A stretch of DNA of 64,000 nt from Asterias amurensis (GCF_032118995.1 NC_092649.1:13898191-13962190); one strand, 5' to 3'. Shown: positions 45,201 through 58,500, counted from the stretch's first letter. Notes: generated by a model not told the origin, from the sequence alone. A program made the numbers and translations.

Positions 45201-48200
45201 GCAGAATATTGGTAAGGGGTGTTATAATATAAAACATTGTGAGAAATGGCTCCCTCTGAAGTGCCATAGTTTTCGAGAAAGAAGTAATTTTCCACTAATT
45301 TGATTTCGAGACCTCAAATTTAGAACTTTCATTATTATCTCGCAAGTTCGATGACCGATTGAGCTCAAATTTTCACAGGTTTGTTATTTTATGCATATGT
45401 TGAGACACACCAACTGTGAAGGCTAGTCTTTGACAATTACCAATAGTGTCCACTGCCTTTAATGCTTAGAGATTAAATCCACATCATATGTTCATTACTA
45501 TAGTTTTAAATGTTTATAGTTTTAGGTGTATTTTTTTACGCAAAACATTTACATTTAAAGCTTGTCTCAGATAGTGTATAAACATTAAGTAAAAACGACT
45601 TCGGCTTTGGATTCGGCTTTGGATTCGGCTCTGGCTAGCCTGGCCCAGCGGTCGTTTTGAAAATTGCGCTTGTTTTGCTTAGACATTCAGGCCTTTTTCA
45701 GGGCTCCCGACGCGAACATAGAGCTTGGAGCCGAATCCACAAGCCGAAGCCGTGGTTTCGAAAAGGGCATATATGGCAGATAAAAATTGCATTTTAACTC
45801 CAGCATTTTGTATTCTTTGAAATTGTTATAGCGTGAAAGAAGAGATACGAGGAGGCCTCCCAGTTTGATTCCTACGATGAGCCCAACCACACTGGGCACG
45901 GTGGGGACCACATTGGGTACCAAGAGGCACACCACAATGGGTACCATGACGAGGCCAACACCCAAGGGGGACAAGGTGGGTCCTTTTTATACCTCTATGG
46001 TGAGACCTGTCCGTGATGAGGCACTTGGCAGTTTTGTATAATATTATTCAAAATAGTTGTTAGAAAAATAACTAACCGGCTGTATATAGCCGTTGATAGT
46101 ATAATTAACATTTTGTGAGGAACGGCTCCCTCTGAAGTCACGTAGTTTTTATTTTTTAGAAAGAGGCAATTTGTCACTAAAATGCGGAAGTCTTTTATTT
46201 TTAACTATAGCAGTACGCTTAAATTTTTACAACGAGGTGTTCTTCTTTTGACGGTCATTTTCTTGAAACTTCGATAACCAATTGATCCCCCACTTTTCTC
46301 AGGCTTGTTAGAGTATTGTGTGGATATACATAGTGAGAATGCTGGTAATTGGCAACTACCAAACGTGTGTGACTTTAAAGAAGAGCCTTTTTAAAAAATA
46401 AATATTTAAAAAAATTCGAAAGTTATTTCATTATGTGAAAACATAATTTTGATGTTCATATTGTAAGGCATATTGTAAGGCATACAAACTGATGACAATA
46501 ACGTTTCTTAGATTGTGCATTCATAATAAAAAGTGATTTATTCTTCATGCATCTATTTTTACATGGGATTAAAACACTCGAGTCGATTCCAAATCTTTAA
46601 TACTCTGTCTTTAAGAAATATTAGAGTAGATTTCGAATCTTTAGCCCACCAACAAAATATAATTAATTTGGCCAGACCAGTTGTTACCTAATTGAAACCT
46701 TAAGAAATGACTACAAACAACTAAAACGAAACAACTAAAACGAACTGTTTAAAATTCGCCCTTTCCAAGAAAAGTGTTGACGTTGTATTTTCCGATCAGG
46801 TTGAAACTGCTGGCAAAGGCATTGATGGTAAAAGCTCAACCGACACCGACACTGCTCTGAGATTGAGGGGTCTGCGCGTGACGTCAACCATAACAGCCCG
46901 CTTCGCCAAGACAGTTGTGACATGTCACGTGACCAACCCAGCGAGTCAGGGTCAAGAGGTCAACTTTTACATCGAGCTCCCTAAAGAGGCGTTCATCTCG
47001 GGATTTCTGATGTGAGTTCAAGACACTAACTTCAGTACTTAAAGGGACATTCAAGAAGATGAAATGTATTATATAAAATGTGCATGTGTTTTTGTGTTTA
47101 TTCAAAGAGATATTGGATATAATATGGGCCAAATTATTAACAATCTTCCACTTTCCTCCAACAGTGAGACAGAGGGGAAAGTGTACCGTTCCAGGGTCGA
47201 TGAGAAAGAGAAGGCGAAGGCGGCTTACGAGCAAGCCAAGCAACAGGGACAGACAACTGGACATGTGTCACAGACGTGAGTACAAATAGCGAATTATTTC
47301 CATTAAACTTACTACATTTCAGCTGTCTGCCACAGAGCTTGGTCATACACTTTATAGAAACACACACAATATTGTATACGCCTGCAATCACATGGACCTC
47401 TTCGTCCCTCTTGTGTTTAAACTCTAACTTTGTTGCAAAGGCTCCCATTGGTTTTGACACGTTTTCCAACTGTGGACCTTTCCCGAACCGTGGACCCTAT
47501 TGTCCTCTGTTGTTATAGGTCCCCGGTATAAATGTGTATACCTCCTCACTTATTCTCAAATTATGCATCCCTGTGGAGACATATTTGGTGCCTGTACTGA
47601 AGATTTCCCCTCAGACTTTGTACACAAAATTTCTTGTAGAACATCCCGGTCTTTAGACGTTCCCTTTGGAGCACCTTTATCTTGTTTCCTTTTTTTATTT
47701 TATTTTGTCCTTTTTTCCCAGAAGGCGCCGCATAGAGGGCATATACATATTGTATTACCTTTCATCTAGGGTAGGCACTAAATTGTACCCGTCACTAATT
47801 GTCTGAAATATTATTTGGCTAATTTGGTACAGGTCGGAAAAGAAGAATGACTTTACGGTGTCCATCAACGTTGCCGCTGAGGGCGCCCTTTCATTCAATC
47901 TGACCTACGAGGAGCTGCTGAAGCGTCACAATGGCTATTTCGAAAACGTCATTTCTATTTCACCTCGCCAGGTAAGATCCCAAGATACCATATATATTCC
48001 AAGGCCGACTGTGTATAGAAATTATTTTTCAACATCCTGGTAGCATTCTATGCACAAACACCTTCTTGCTGTCCCTTTCTTCTTGCAACTTTGTTGACTG
48101 ATTGGGCGCAAAGTTACACAGGTCTGTTATCTTATGCAGGCGTTGGGATACATCAAGCGAGAATACTGGTCTTTGACAATAACTGAAAGTAAAGTATGCA

Positions 48201-51200
48201 TTTAAACCTATGCGAATTGGCGACTTCAACTAGGCTACTTGTATTTCACCATCATGACACAGTTGTAATTATACAGTTACACTGTACATTCAATAATGTT
48301 AGGTTAAGTATGCAGTGTGTAAAAATCAAAGAACAAAAGGCAACACTCTTGTTTTGTGCTCATATTAACGTACCTCTAACTTCGTACTTTGCCGTGCTCC
48401 GCGGGATGGGAGGCTATCCTTGCACCAAGTTGGGGCCGTTCCCTGGGCTCCAAACAAGGCGAGCTAGGACCGAGTAGGCATCATCAAACTCCATGGTAAT
48501 AATCTTGTTATTATTGGTTTCAGCTTGTAAAGCATCTCATTGTCAACGTTTACATCGAAGAACCTCAGGGCATCGACGGCGGTAAAATGGATTTCTTTTT
48601 GGAGCGGCCCAGCTCGACGGACTATGAGAAGGTTGTAGTGCGCCCTCAATGGGCAGAGATGAAACAACTCCAACGTGACCGTGTCCACGTGCAGTTTCAC
48701 CCAACCACTGAGGAGCAAGAGCTGCTCGCATCTGATGGCGTGCTGGGTAAATTTATAGTGAGATATGACGTCATTCATGGAGAAAATGCTGGCAAAATTG
48801 AGGTTTGTTTCTGAAAATATTGAAATAAAAAATAATCAAATCATAGTTATTATCTTTGTGAAATTTTGTTCCTTAGGTCAACTCAACCTGTGCTAATCTG
48901 AAAGTCGCAGTTACGTTCAGCACAAACAACAACAACAACAAAAGAACTTAAATTATTTTGTAGAGTTAGGCCCTATCTAACAAAAGTTAATACTGAACTT
49001 TATGTAACAGTTTGTTTTGTTTTACTGTGCTATTTTTAAACAGATTGTCAACGGCTATTTCGTGCACCACTTCTCCCCTGCTGGATTACGACCAGTTAGT
49101 AAGAATGTGGTCTTCGTTCTCGACACCAGCGGATCAATGAGTGGTACCAAGATACGGCAAACGAAAGAAGCAATGGGGAAAATCCTGACGGAATTGCGCG
49201 AGCAAGACAACTTCGGATTGATAACGTTTGCGTCTCAGACCACAGTTTGGCGTGAGACCATGATGTCAGCGAATAAAGATAACATCGAGTTAGCCAAGGG
49301 AAGGATAAGTCAACTGAGAGCAAACGGAGGTTAGTCGATTTTTCTTTATCAGTCAAATACGTGGACTGTAACTGGCCCCTTTTCACACTGCATCACTTTT
49401 CTGCGTGGAACACAACCCTTTATGAGGCCCAGGGGGTTGTTTTACCCCCGCAGTTACCCGTGTGTACTTTCACACTGTACCAGCAAATGTCCCTCATCCA
49501 GGGGGGTTGCCCCTACTCCAGAGCAGCCGGGTAGAATGTTCTCCAGGGTATGCCCACTGGGAGGGGTTTAGTAGAGTGAAAGGCCTGGCCATTATTCGGC
49601 AGGGTTTCCCCGGGCAATATATTAGTGTGAACGGGCTTAGTAGAGATCACCTTACTGTGCAAAAAACATCCCAACGCTGCAGCATTAAGCTTTGTATTGT
49701 GGTGTAACATTTGGAATGACGTGGTAAGGGTGTACACAGAAAACTGAAAGTGTTCAAGCTTGGGATTGATTTTGCGCTTAATTTTACAGTTTAGGCTCAG
49801 TTTTATTCGTACACATTTATCAAAAGCAAGATTCCTTTAGTACAAAATAGTACTGGTCGTTCTTTATGCACTTTGAAGAACGCTTAAGTTCTTTTTTTTA
49901 ATCCATAACCCTCTGCCTGTTTGTGTTATTGGTGAATAAGTACCTACCAACAAGTCAGGTTTGTAAATTCAATACCACAATAATAATGTGAAAATGCCAG
50001 ACGTTTCATTGACTACAGTGTCGTCTGTCCAATATTAATTGGTATCAGACTAGTTTGTTGTAAATTTGAATGTGAATTATTGTGTTGTTTATTCTATACA
50101 GGAACTGACTTACATGGAGGGATCGTAACAGGTATTGATATGTTGGAAGACTTCAAACGTAACGAGCTCGGGTCTGACGGTGCGTTCCCACTCATCATCA
50201 TGTTGACTGACGGGCAGCCAACCTCCGGTCGAATCACAAACACTGACGGCATCGTTTCAGACATCAAATCGAGAATGGAAGGGAGATTTTCCCTGTTCTG
50301 CCTCGGTTTCGGCAACAATGTGGATTTCTCCTTCCTGGAAAAGCTCTCCCTTCAGAATCGCGGTCTCGCCAGGAAGATCTACGAGGATGCCGACGCAGGG
50401 CTGCAGCTGGTGGGGTTCTTCGACGAGGTAGCCACCCCTTTGTTGACTAATGTTGTCATCAAGTACGAGAACACCAACAACGCTATCCAGGTCAACAGCA
50501 TTTCCCAGAGCGAGTTCCCTGTGTACTTTGACGGCACTGAGTTGGTTGTGGCAGGCAAGTTAACTACTCTGCTCGATGAAACCGATGGTGAAGTTTCGCC
50601 AGAACCGGTGAGGATTATCTGCACAGTCCTTGCTACATCCTGGGAAGATGAAATTATACTTGAAACCGAAACTGAAGTCAAGGTAGGTGTAATAAGTTTA
50701 CTCACAAAATTATAATACATCTCGCCTAACAATTATACACTGCTTGCTAAACCAGTGTCTTGATTCGGGTCATGGGATCAGATAAAATAAGTTTACATGG
50801 ATATAAACAGGGGCTAGGCCGTATCTCATGTCCTAGTGGGGCTGACCCTTGTGTAGGTAAGTGTGACCCGGAAAATCAAAAAGTTACCCAGAACACTCCC
50901 GCATTTTTCTTGTTGTACATTGAAATCAATCTAGGCCTATTATTAAAATGGCCATTGATCACATCAGGTCACTGGACACTGTTTCGTCACATGTTTCTAG
51001 TTGATCTTTAAAGACAGTGGACACTATTGGTAATAGTCAAAGACTAGTCTTCACAGTTGGTGTATCTCAACATATGCATAAAAAAACAAACCTGTGGAAA
51101 TTTGAGCTCAATCGGTCGTCGAAGTAATGAAAAAAACAACACCCTTGTCTCACAAAATTGTGTGCTTTCTGATAATTGATTTCGATACCTCAAATTCTAA

Positions 51201-54200
51201 ATCTGAGGTCTCGAACTAAAATTCGTGGAAAATTACTTCTTTCTCGAATACTACGTCACTTCAGAGGGAGCTGTTTCTCACAATGTTTTAAACTATCAAC
51301 CTCTCCCCATTACTCGTAATCAAGAAAGGTTTTATGATGATAATTATTTTGACCGATAGTGTCCACCGCCTTCAAATGCATTTGTTTTTCATGGCATCTT
51401 ATTGCTGAGCGCCATGATAACTATAGTTGGAAAGGCGCAATAGAATTCCCGGTTGTAAATCAATTAATTTAGAATGAATAATTTTTCTCGCGCAGAATGA
51501 GACGGAGGGTATGTTGAGTCCACGATCTGTTGACGACTTTGCGCAGAGATTGTGGGCATTCTTGACCATCAAGGAACTTCTACGCAAGCGCAGTGCAGCC
51601 GACGGCGACGCCGAGAAGGCAAACCTGACGGAGAGGGCGCTTGAACTGTCCCTAAAGTATCACTTTGTGACGCCTCTGACGTCATTGGTGGTGGTGAAAC
51701 CAGACGAAGAACCTGTGATTGATGGAGGTAAGTATCGAAGCGAGGCCATACGGGTACGGCTATTGGCTGTTGCTAAAGGTGTTGCTAAGTACGAACCACA
51801 CTTCAACTTATGATGACGCGGAGACCTAGCCGTAGCCGTGGCTGTAGCCGCTAATCCGAAAACGGCCTAAATTCCAGGAATGAATTACTTCTGGTTGTCT
51901 TAGATCGTTCTCAATGTTGGCACTGTTTGATATTAACCTTTTAAAATGATTTCTCATAATATATTTATTCTCAGTAATGATATACTATTTTATTTGTTGA
52001 TGGATTTTCTTAACGTTTTTGTTTCGGGTCAGGGCCAATTAGAATTCAGGACGAAAATTCACACCATCGATTAGCAAGCATACAACCAGTATCATTACGG
52101 GGGAGATATTTGATGCAACCCGGCGAGTTTATTTATTTTACAATGATAATAATAATAATAAAACGGACATTTATATTGCGCAGTTACCTATATAAATATA
52201 CTCTACTGCGCACTACAAGGAATTTTATTTATTTTATTTATTCTTCGCACAATACAATAACTCTTATAACAAGCAAAGACCGTCCAGTGAAAGGCAAAAG
52301 TGGAAGCAAAACTGTCATCAAAAAAGATTGGCCATAAAAGTGTTAAAGTTCATATGTAAGTACTAAACATTACACAGAAATCTTTAACTGGAAGTAAAAG
52401 TTAAAGCAAACGATGCCAGGTAAAAGCAATACACGATTTGTGAATGCTATTAAAGTTTGAAGTGAAATATTACTTAAAAAACGAACGACCATCACGTTTC
52501 AATTTTAAATGGAAAAGAAAATTGATAAACAGATGGAAAATGTTTCCTCAAGTTCCAAATTTCAACACAAAAAAAAAAACATTTCTTGTTCGCAAGACGT
52601 CTTTGACTGATAAGCACGGTGAGAGACTTTTTTCATCATTGGTCTTCCTCAATTTGTTTGCATTATTAGGCCCAATCGGTCCGCCCTACAGAAACCAATA
52701 TAATCACGGCCCAATTAGTGTGGGATTCACTGTTTCGACACCGCGACGCTACCGTACTGTGTTGCCTACGTTTAGACCACTGCGTAAGTAACTTGAATTT
52801 CTTCTTGATTTTATGAATAAAAGTTCCTTTGATACTGTTCCGTTCGTCATCTTCAAAACTCCTTTCTCGTTTTTTTATTGCTGTTTCATTATCATCTTAT
52901 TGTTTACATCCTCTTTTAGTTCAATTGTAAGTTTGTTGCTTGTCTCTTTTGTTCTGAATCCTTTTGTTTTGTCTTTCTTACTTTCCCACCATTCGCTATC
53001 ATTCGAGAGGTTTTTTTTTTGCTGTCATGTCTTTCGTTTTGTATTATTTTGTCAAGCATTTCAAAACAAGCCTTTATGGCTTCTTGTTGGTTTGTAAAAT
53101 TGAACGATCTCTGCGACCTAATAAACTTGAATGTACTTTTTTTTACCAGGGAATAGTGAACTGTGAAATACTAACTCGGGAGAGAAGAGTTTAGGTTTTG
53201 TAATCCACCAGGGGCGCAACATTTCAAAGTGCTTTTCTACGTATATAAACATTTGTATACTGACCGTGGCGTTTGTATCAGTGTTATCTGCTTTTGAAAC
53301 TCATTATAGAAAGAAGAAAATAAATGAAATTTAGACAGGGTATAATGTATTGGGTTTTTTTTCTTCACAGCTACACACAGTTTCTTCATGCCTTCAACGA
53401 AGACGCGTACAACGACTACAACGGTTCCAACTACGCATACAACGGTTCCAACAACGCATACAACGATCCCAACTACGCATACAACGATTCCACTAACGTC
53501 TGCAACAACAACACGCACCACGCTCCAAGCTTCGACAAGAGGTGAGTATGATAATATGGTGTATAGGCTAGGTAGCAGCTAGCAGGACATTCTGTGGTGC
53601 CCCCCCCCCCTCCACCCACCCCGGATATTCTGTCCTCCGTATTGGGTAGAAATGACAGCGCCCTCAATTATTTTACCGGATTTGGTGACAATCATCGGGG
53701 ACTTTTTCTAATAGACAGAAGACGACCAATAAACCGTCTTTGTCCAACCAAATTAAACAATATTATGTTCGTCTAAAGCAATGACTCGTGTCAATACAAG
53801 GATTTTTTTCCTTCTTTAAAGCTATTTATTTACTGAAATTTGTAAACGAAACTGGGTAAATTGCAAAACTTTTGCCAACAGTAGCTTGGGTCCATCTCTC
53901 GAGAGTTTGCATAAAATACAATACAATACAAACATAGTTTACTTCTGAAGCAGTCGGGTAGAATGCAAGCAATGAGATGAATGCATGCAGAAAAGGTATA
54001 CATGAACCAGATGAAAGTAATCGGGACTGCGGTGTACAGAATTGGCTGATATATCGGTAACAGATAAAGGTTTAGAACATAAACAATTTAACTCATCAAG
54101 CAGCACATCACGAACAACTTTATGGAGGTCATCCTGTGAGGCAAACAAATCAAGTTTATTATTACAAATATTACCTTTTTGAAAGGTGATCTCATTTCTC

Positions 54201-55533
54201 ATGCAGTCCTCAAATTACAGAGAGTTCTTCTATGTCTCCCAATCTTTTCACCCGTTTTCTCCACACCATAGTGTACGAGAATGCTAATTTCTTGGTGCGT
54301 GATGGACAGACCAACGTCACAATGTGCTTTGATGTCATCGCGGTGCCTGGAGATAATCTGATTCTGCTGATAGATCCTCTTAACGGTGAGTTAGTGTTAT
54401 TCATTAGTGTACAAAATTGCATGTTTTCGTTCCACACAGTGTTTGCAACTTGGCCATCTTTACTTGAGATTCGTTGGAATTTTAAATAAATGTATTTTCT
54501 TGTCAAGGTGTTGATAAGGATAAAATTGGCTGAGCAAAATATGTATACAGCTTTCGGTTGATGTTTCCTATTCTGGTAAAAGTCCTTAGCTTACTTGAAT
54601 TCTTCTTCATGTTTCAGATTTGGAAATCAGGGCTCAAGTAGCAAGTGCGTTGAACAGTCACTCAGGGAATGGCCCCGCCCCGCTAATTATCGAACGACTC
54701 TTTGTGAATGTTGGCAGGCAACACATCGTTGTCTCCACAGAACAAATATCGTCTGCAGATGGCACATTCTCAGTCCCTTGGGTTGGCAACCAGATTCAGT
54801 TAGATGGCGGGTTGGTTCTATCGGTGTCTCAAGATGGTGCCCGTCTGACCCTCCAGCCAAGTGCAGACATCAGCCTCGTTGTGACAAAGCATGTAGGGCG
54901 CCACCAAGAGGATAAAGCCGATTATTTGGGATTCAGCACGGACAGTGGTGAAGGGTTTTCTGACTCTGTAGGAGGTTTGATTGGTAAGTCAATGTTATCA
55001 TATTACGGTGTCAAAGAAGAGAGCAGAACAGAATTTAGTACGAGTAAAACATACAATCATCAAAATTAGAGTAAAGTTATGCAATTTTACTAAACTGTTC
55101 TTTTAACTGATAATTGGAAATTACACCAGCTGAAAATATAATCAACATTACTTTTTCTTAAATCAAAGCTGTATAAAGTGATGCTTTTCATTCGATAGTG
55201 CGGTATTTCTGTCAACTTGGTCACCTATAATATGCAACATTCCTCAATGTATAACTTCAATGCTTTCAACATCCATTGTTATACCATGTACATGTATGTG
55301 TATCAAGCTAAATCGTTTATAGTGGTGATTGAAGTTAAGTTCTTGCAAACTATCTTCCTAAATTAGGTTCACTCGTTGGCAAAGAAATCCGCCTCACCAA
55401 AGACAGTGAATATGTCAGAGGTGCCATCCGCATCGGCGGTGAGAAACGACAGGAGGTCACCCTAGAGGTCATGCGGGACATCCGGGAAGACACAGCCAAG
55501 TCATGTTGGTATTCTGGCATCAAATCGGCTTGA
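42280..55533 (+). CDS. ITIH-B: near-identical paralogue of ITIH-A, 15 exons, 1065 aa
   Basis: Coding exons: 42280-42420, 45832-45975, 46800-47011, 47165-47275, 47833-47971, 48524-48802, 49044-49329, 50102-50682, 51496-51727, 52033-52122, 52670-52783, 53371-53541, 54221-54385, 54618-54983, 55367-55533. Exon lengths equal those of ITIH-A in all 15 cases and the frame is open, so selection has probably kept it. MIDAS, RERR site, Thr-rich heptads, NANF in place of DPHF and the short CWYSG...KSA end are all as in ITIH-A. Amino-acid differences are few and scattered, for example T for A in the VWA exon, and P for T and Q for H in exon 14. The donor after exon 10 is GC (52123-52124) instead of GT; GC-AG introns exist but are rarer. 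Intron 2 holds the Crypton-like element. Whether all exons are used cannot be judged without transcripts. Confidence 0.9.
42830..42919. mobile_element. MITE left part, split by the Crypton-like element (unit B)
   Basis: Left piece of the same MITE that is whole at 26220-26536. It begins after TTAA (42826-42829) and breaks at TATA (42916-42919). The right piece resumes at 45228 and ends at 45458 before TTAA (45459-45462). Together the pieces equal the unit A copy. Confidence 0.9.
42920..43085. repeat. 166-nt terminal hairpin of the transposon (unit B)
   Basis: Arms CAAATATTGACTGCTT... and ...AAGCAGTCAATATTTG pair almost throughout. There is one asymmetric bulge near 42936-42944 with its partner, and two symmetric GA/GA mismatches at 42965-42966 with 43036-43037 and 42995-42996 with 43006-43007. 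The loop is GCGAAGC (42998-43004). The complete equivalent in unit C is 61525-61690. Confidence 0.9.
43181..43478. repeat. Four 74-bp tandem repeats inside the transposon
   Basis: Repeat starts (CACTTTTGAACA) at 43181, 43255, 43329 and 43403. Copies are nearly identical, the last partly degenerate, reaching the recombinase stop codon at 43468. Equal copies in unit C from 61786. Possibly a recombinase binding array or simply slippage; neither is shown. Confidence 0.9.
43468..44844 (-). CDS. Tyrosine recombinase (Crypton/DUF3504 type), 458 aa, unit B
   Basis: Single uninterrupted frame from ATG (44842-44844, [16 protein letters not shown]) to TAA at 43468. In-frame sequence further upstream has no ATG. 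Residues about 1-125 resemble an N-terminal core-binding region; about 140-340 form the catalytic domain. Catalytic set visible: R179 in [11 protein letters not shown]204 in the FITKRD strand, H301-x-x-R304 in NHCFRATS, H327/H328 in SGHHSES, and nucleophile Y336 in KNYSR. This is the R-K-HxxR-H-Y set of active tyrosine recombinases, which nick DNA through a 3'-phosphotyrosine. The family includes the DUF3504 domain of vertebrate KIAA1958 and ZMYM proteins, domesticated from Cryptons. The tail after 350 is Ser/Thr/Gln-rich and probably disordered. It should cut and rejoin the ends of the element that carries it. The gene has no visible introns. Confidence 0.88.
   Translation of the reverse strand: MTAENPRFALLTEEELKEMIESADSPSTKRSLKYTVNILSEYCNVKNTTLSEVDRMNPAELDTFLRRFYMEVRQVNGDIYCKKSLQTIRYGIQRHFKDRETNSMDIVIDKAFERSNQSFKATLVNLKKLGKGCVQHKNPITPEDMDKINASPRTDINTPAGLQNKVFIDVMMYHCNRGRENIRDLKKSDFEEHTDSKGLSFITKRDQLTKNSRENDDNKSQAGVMYEIPGNPRCPVRTFRLYKQKLHPNCDFLWQRPRDNASTGISDEVWYCNIPVGKNTLCNKLKVISIEAKCSRVYTNHCFRATSVTILDNAGFEARDIMTVSGHHSESSIKNYSRTSESKKRKMSSVLSAAMNMEESVARPSSSHSAPSTITQSPTHQPHQQRLSQFLTSSQEESILSAGVLQDIMNVPTASPNSTTSTEATTSTTTSTQNLNINDSNRSFRFHGCIVNFNFMQQ
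45228..45458. mobile_element. MITE right part, split by the Crypton-like element (unit B)
   Basis: Continuation of the MITE interrupted at 42919, beginning with the duplicated TATA and running to GTGTCCACTGCCT before TTAA. Contains the shared core TTTTCACAGGTTTGTTATTT. Confidence 0.9.
51012..51371. mobile_element. TTAA-type MITE in an ITIH-B intron
   Basis: Unit B equivalent of 32111-32470, with TTAA at 51008-51011 and the same ends. Confidence 0.8.
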
Positions 55534-58500
55534 AAGAAAACGATAAAAGATTAAAGGTTTATAGGCCAGTGTAGGCTTGGTTAAAAAAAAACATCAGCGT
55601 TTATATTCCATCGTTGAAATGTTGTTCTTCTGTGATATGTTTTCTTCTCAATTAACAGATCAACAGCTGATTTGTATTGTTGCAACCAAAGTTAAGGACC
55701 AAGTGTTTACAAGCCGAAAATGTTTATACGCCAAAAATATGAATGAGTTTTTACTATTTTTCATGAGACTCCACAGCGGATTAATAAGCCCGAATTTTCA
55801 CAGATTTATCATTTCATTCAATGTGTTTGATCATAAAAAAACATGAACACTGTGAATATTTTGTCAGCTTATAGAGGCTACTTTAAATACTCGCCTATAG
55901 ACGATGTGACCTCTGACGTCACACGAAAACCACAACATGATTCGCGCGCATACCGCCCGGGCCAAATTTTCGTAGCCAGCTAGAAAGTGTTTGCAATCTT
56001 ACCGGCGAAACATGACGTATAAAGTGTGGGGGTTTTCAACAGAGGGCGGTTTGAATGTTAACATAGGTCACATTGCCTATAAAACACTTGTCTATAATTG
56101 ATTATTAAAAAATAACTTCATAATGAATTAAAAAAAAAAATTAAAGAGTACGAATTATGTGTTAGTCAATACAAACAAAAGTATCCTGTGCTGGTTGAAT
56201 GATAACAATATACTGTGGTTGTTATCGCTTGCCATTGTAAATAGATGAATTTCTTTAACATTTTTTTTAGTCATAGAGAGATTGGTAATATTGGTACATT
56301 AGAAAGGAGAACAATAGTAAAAAGAACTGACATTATTCCAATCTCAATTATGAAGTGTTGTTTGAATGTCATATGTATAAGGACTATACAGGTGTTTTTT
56401 TTAATGTAGTTGTCTGTAGAGACGTTTACGAAACTTATGAATTGTTATACTAATTACGGTGAGGAATCATCATGCCTTTCAAATCCTTCAGTGGGACAAA
56501 TCCTTCTACCAAGTATTGATCGTTGGGGAAAACACTGGTCCTTTCAGGGAAGGGTATAATATAAACTAAGAACATTTTTAATCAGGCAAAATAGCACAGA
56601 AATGTTGGTAAAGGGATGTTTACATACATGTAATTTTGTCCTCTTTACATCACTTCAACACATCCAAAGAAACAATGACCATTAATTGAGCTCATTCAGC
56701 CATGAATTCATTGACATGTTACATTGTCAAACAACACTTAGGAAACATATCATCCCACATCCCAGTCACTATGTAAAGAGATCCTTTTTGTAGCATTGTA
56801 TAAATGATTACATTATTATAGACGTATGTTACTTTACAGTATTATGGTTAACGTAGTATGTTTTCGCAGTGAGTGCGCGCGGTTGTTTGTTTGTTATCAA
56901 CTAATTTTGCCTGGCACTCATTGTTAATTAACGTATAGTGTTGTCTTTTGTGCGACAATGTTGTTAACAATAAAATAGTCGGTGAGACGATATATTGATA
57001 GTGAAGAGTACACTCATTTTAAATGTAAAGTTTAAAGGAACGTTACTGAAATGGTAAGAAACACAAATCGATCACAGATTTACATAAAACTTACACGGTC
57101 TAATGATGATTGTAGAAAACATCCCTTGAAATATCTGTGTCTGAAATTTAATATTTGATGAGAAACAAATAGTCTAATTTCACGTTTGGAGTTTATCGCG
57201 TTTTATTCATTTTTGTCTTGGCATCAATGCAATGCAAAATTTGTAATCGGTTTTTCACTATTCTCTCACGACCCAGATGGCCGGTCGATCTCAAACTTTT
57301 ACAGGTTTGTCAGTTTATGAATATGGTGGATTACATAAAGTGCTTACACTGCCAGCAACATTTTTGCAAGCAAAACCAATTCTGTAATGTTCCTTTAAGG
57401 TTTAATATTGGATTAACCAAAACTGTTTTATTTTATTAAGTTGAAGAAGAAAAAACTTTATTCGAAGACCTACTCGAGGGCTACAAGTTCATATTTGTTT
57501 TGTGTCAGTGGCCAATGTTTGAAAATGCAAGGGGCGGGTTGCCGAAAATGGTTGGCATACAAGTTTGCTCCGAGTTTATGAGTTTGACCATAACTCCTGA
57601 ACTTCTCCCTGCATCCGAATATCAAAGTTTAATGGCGGATTCGACACTCCTTCAACTGGAAATGACTAGTAAGGACGTTTCGAACGCTCATCAACAGCCA
57701 CCCCAATGGAACTTGTGTACACAGAAATGTCAATGGGACAATCACAAGTTTAATTGAGGTCAATTCACCTAATAGTGCTTATTAATGTGAAACAGTTTTT
57801 ATATACCATTGGAAAGCCCCTTTCGAGGGCTCCCTGCCCATACTCATTGCATTGCTGTTTCCATGGGCAAGGAATTGGGCTTTTATTTCCTCCACAAAAC
57901 TAACGCACTTGGATTGCGCTGTACACAGCGTGTCACACATATGCCGGCGGAAAATGGTTTGAAAAAAAAACTTGCGGTGAATTTGACAATAACTCCGGTA
58001 CTAAGTATGCTAGAGAAATACAGTTTACCTGACATTTCCTGGCATATCCCTGCGTCCAAATAACGAAGTTTTCTTCGGCTACGTCACTTCTTTAAACTGG
58101 AACGAACAAGTCAGTTAGGACGCTTCGAAATCTCCTCAACAGCCTCCCCAATGGGGTCTTCGTAAACAGAGCTGTCAAAGAGAAAAACACAAAATATTTA
58201 TTCAGGTAAATTCCCCCTTCTCCGATTTAATGCTCAATCTGAACAAGAGTTATACCTCTCCATCACCAATGATTCCACTGTTAATTTCCACACAAAAATG
58301 GACTCTTTCAAACTACTGGTTCAAGGTTAACATTGTGTAATGTATTTTTTTTTTATTTTTTTGCTGTTAATGTTATCGATTTTCAGCGTGTTTGTAATAT
58401 GAGGAGTGGTCTTCAGTGTGAATAAATAATTTCCTCCGTGGAAAAAAAAACCCAGATCATGTTTACCTTTCGGCAAGTACGTTTCCAATGCCTTTTTCTC

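Larger units (their letters stand above)
42920..45227. mobile_element. Crypton-like tyrosine-recombinase DNA transposon (unit B copy)
   Basis: Bounds come from comparison with the empty site in unit A: 2308 bp inserted at TATA, which is present once in A and on both sides here (42916-42919, 45228-45231). Layout: 166-nt hairpin (42920-43085), TT, inner repeat TTATAACACCCC (43088-43099), four 74-bp tandem repeats (43181-43478), the recombinase on the minus strand, two palindromic 19-mers (45064-45082, 45097-45115), and the right tip GGGGTGTTATAA (45216-45227). The family link rests on the DUF3504/KIAA1958-type recombinase. Known Cryptons are DNA transposons that integrate by tyrosine recombination, leaving short direct repeats. 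The element looks whole and recent. Confidence 0.85.
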
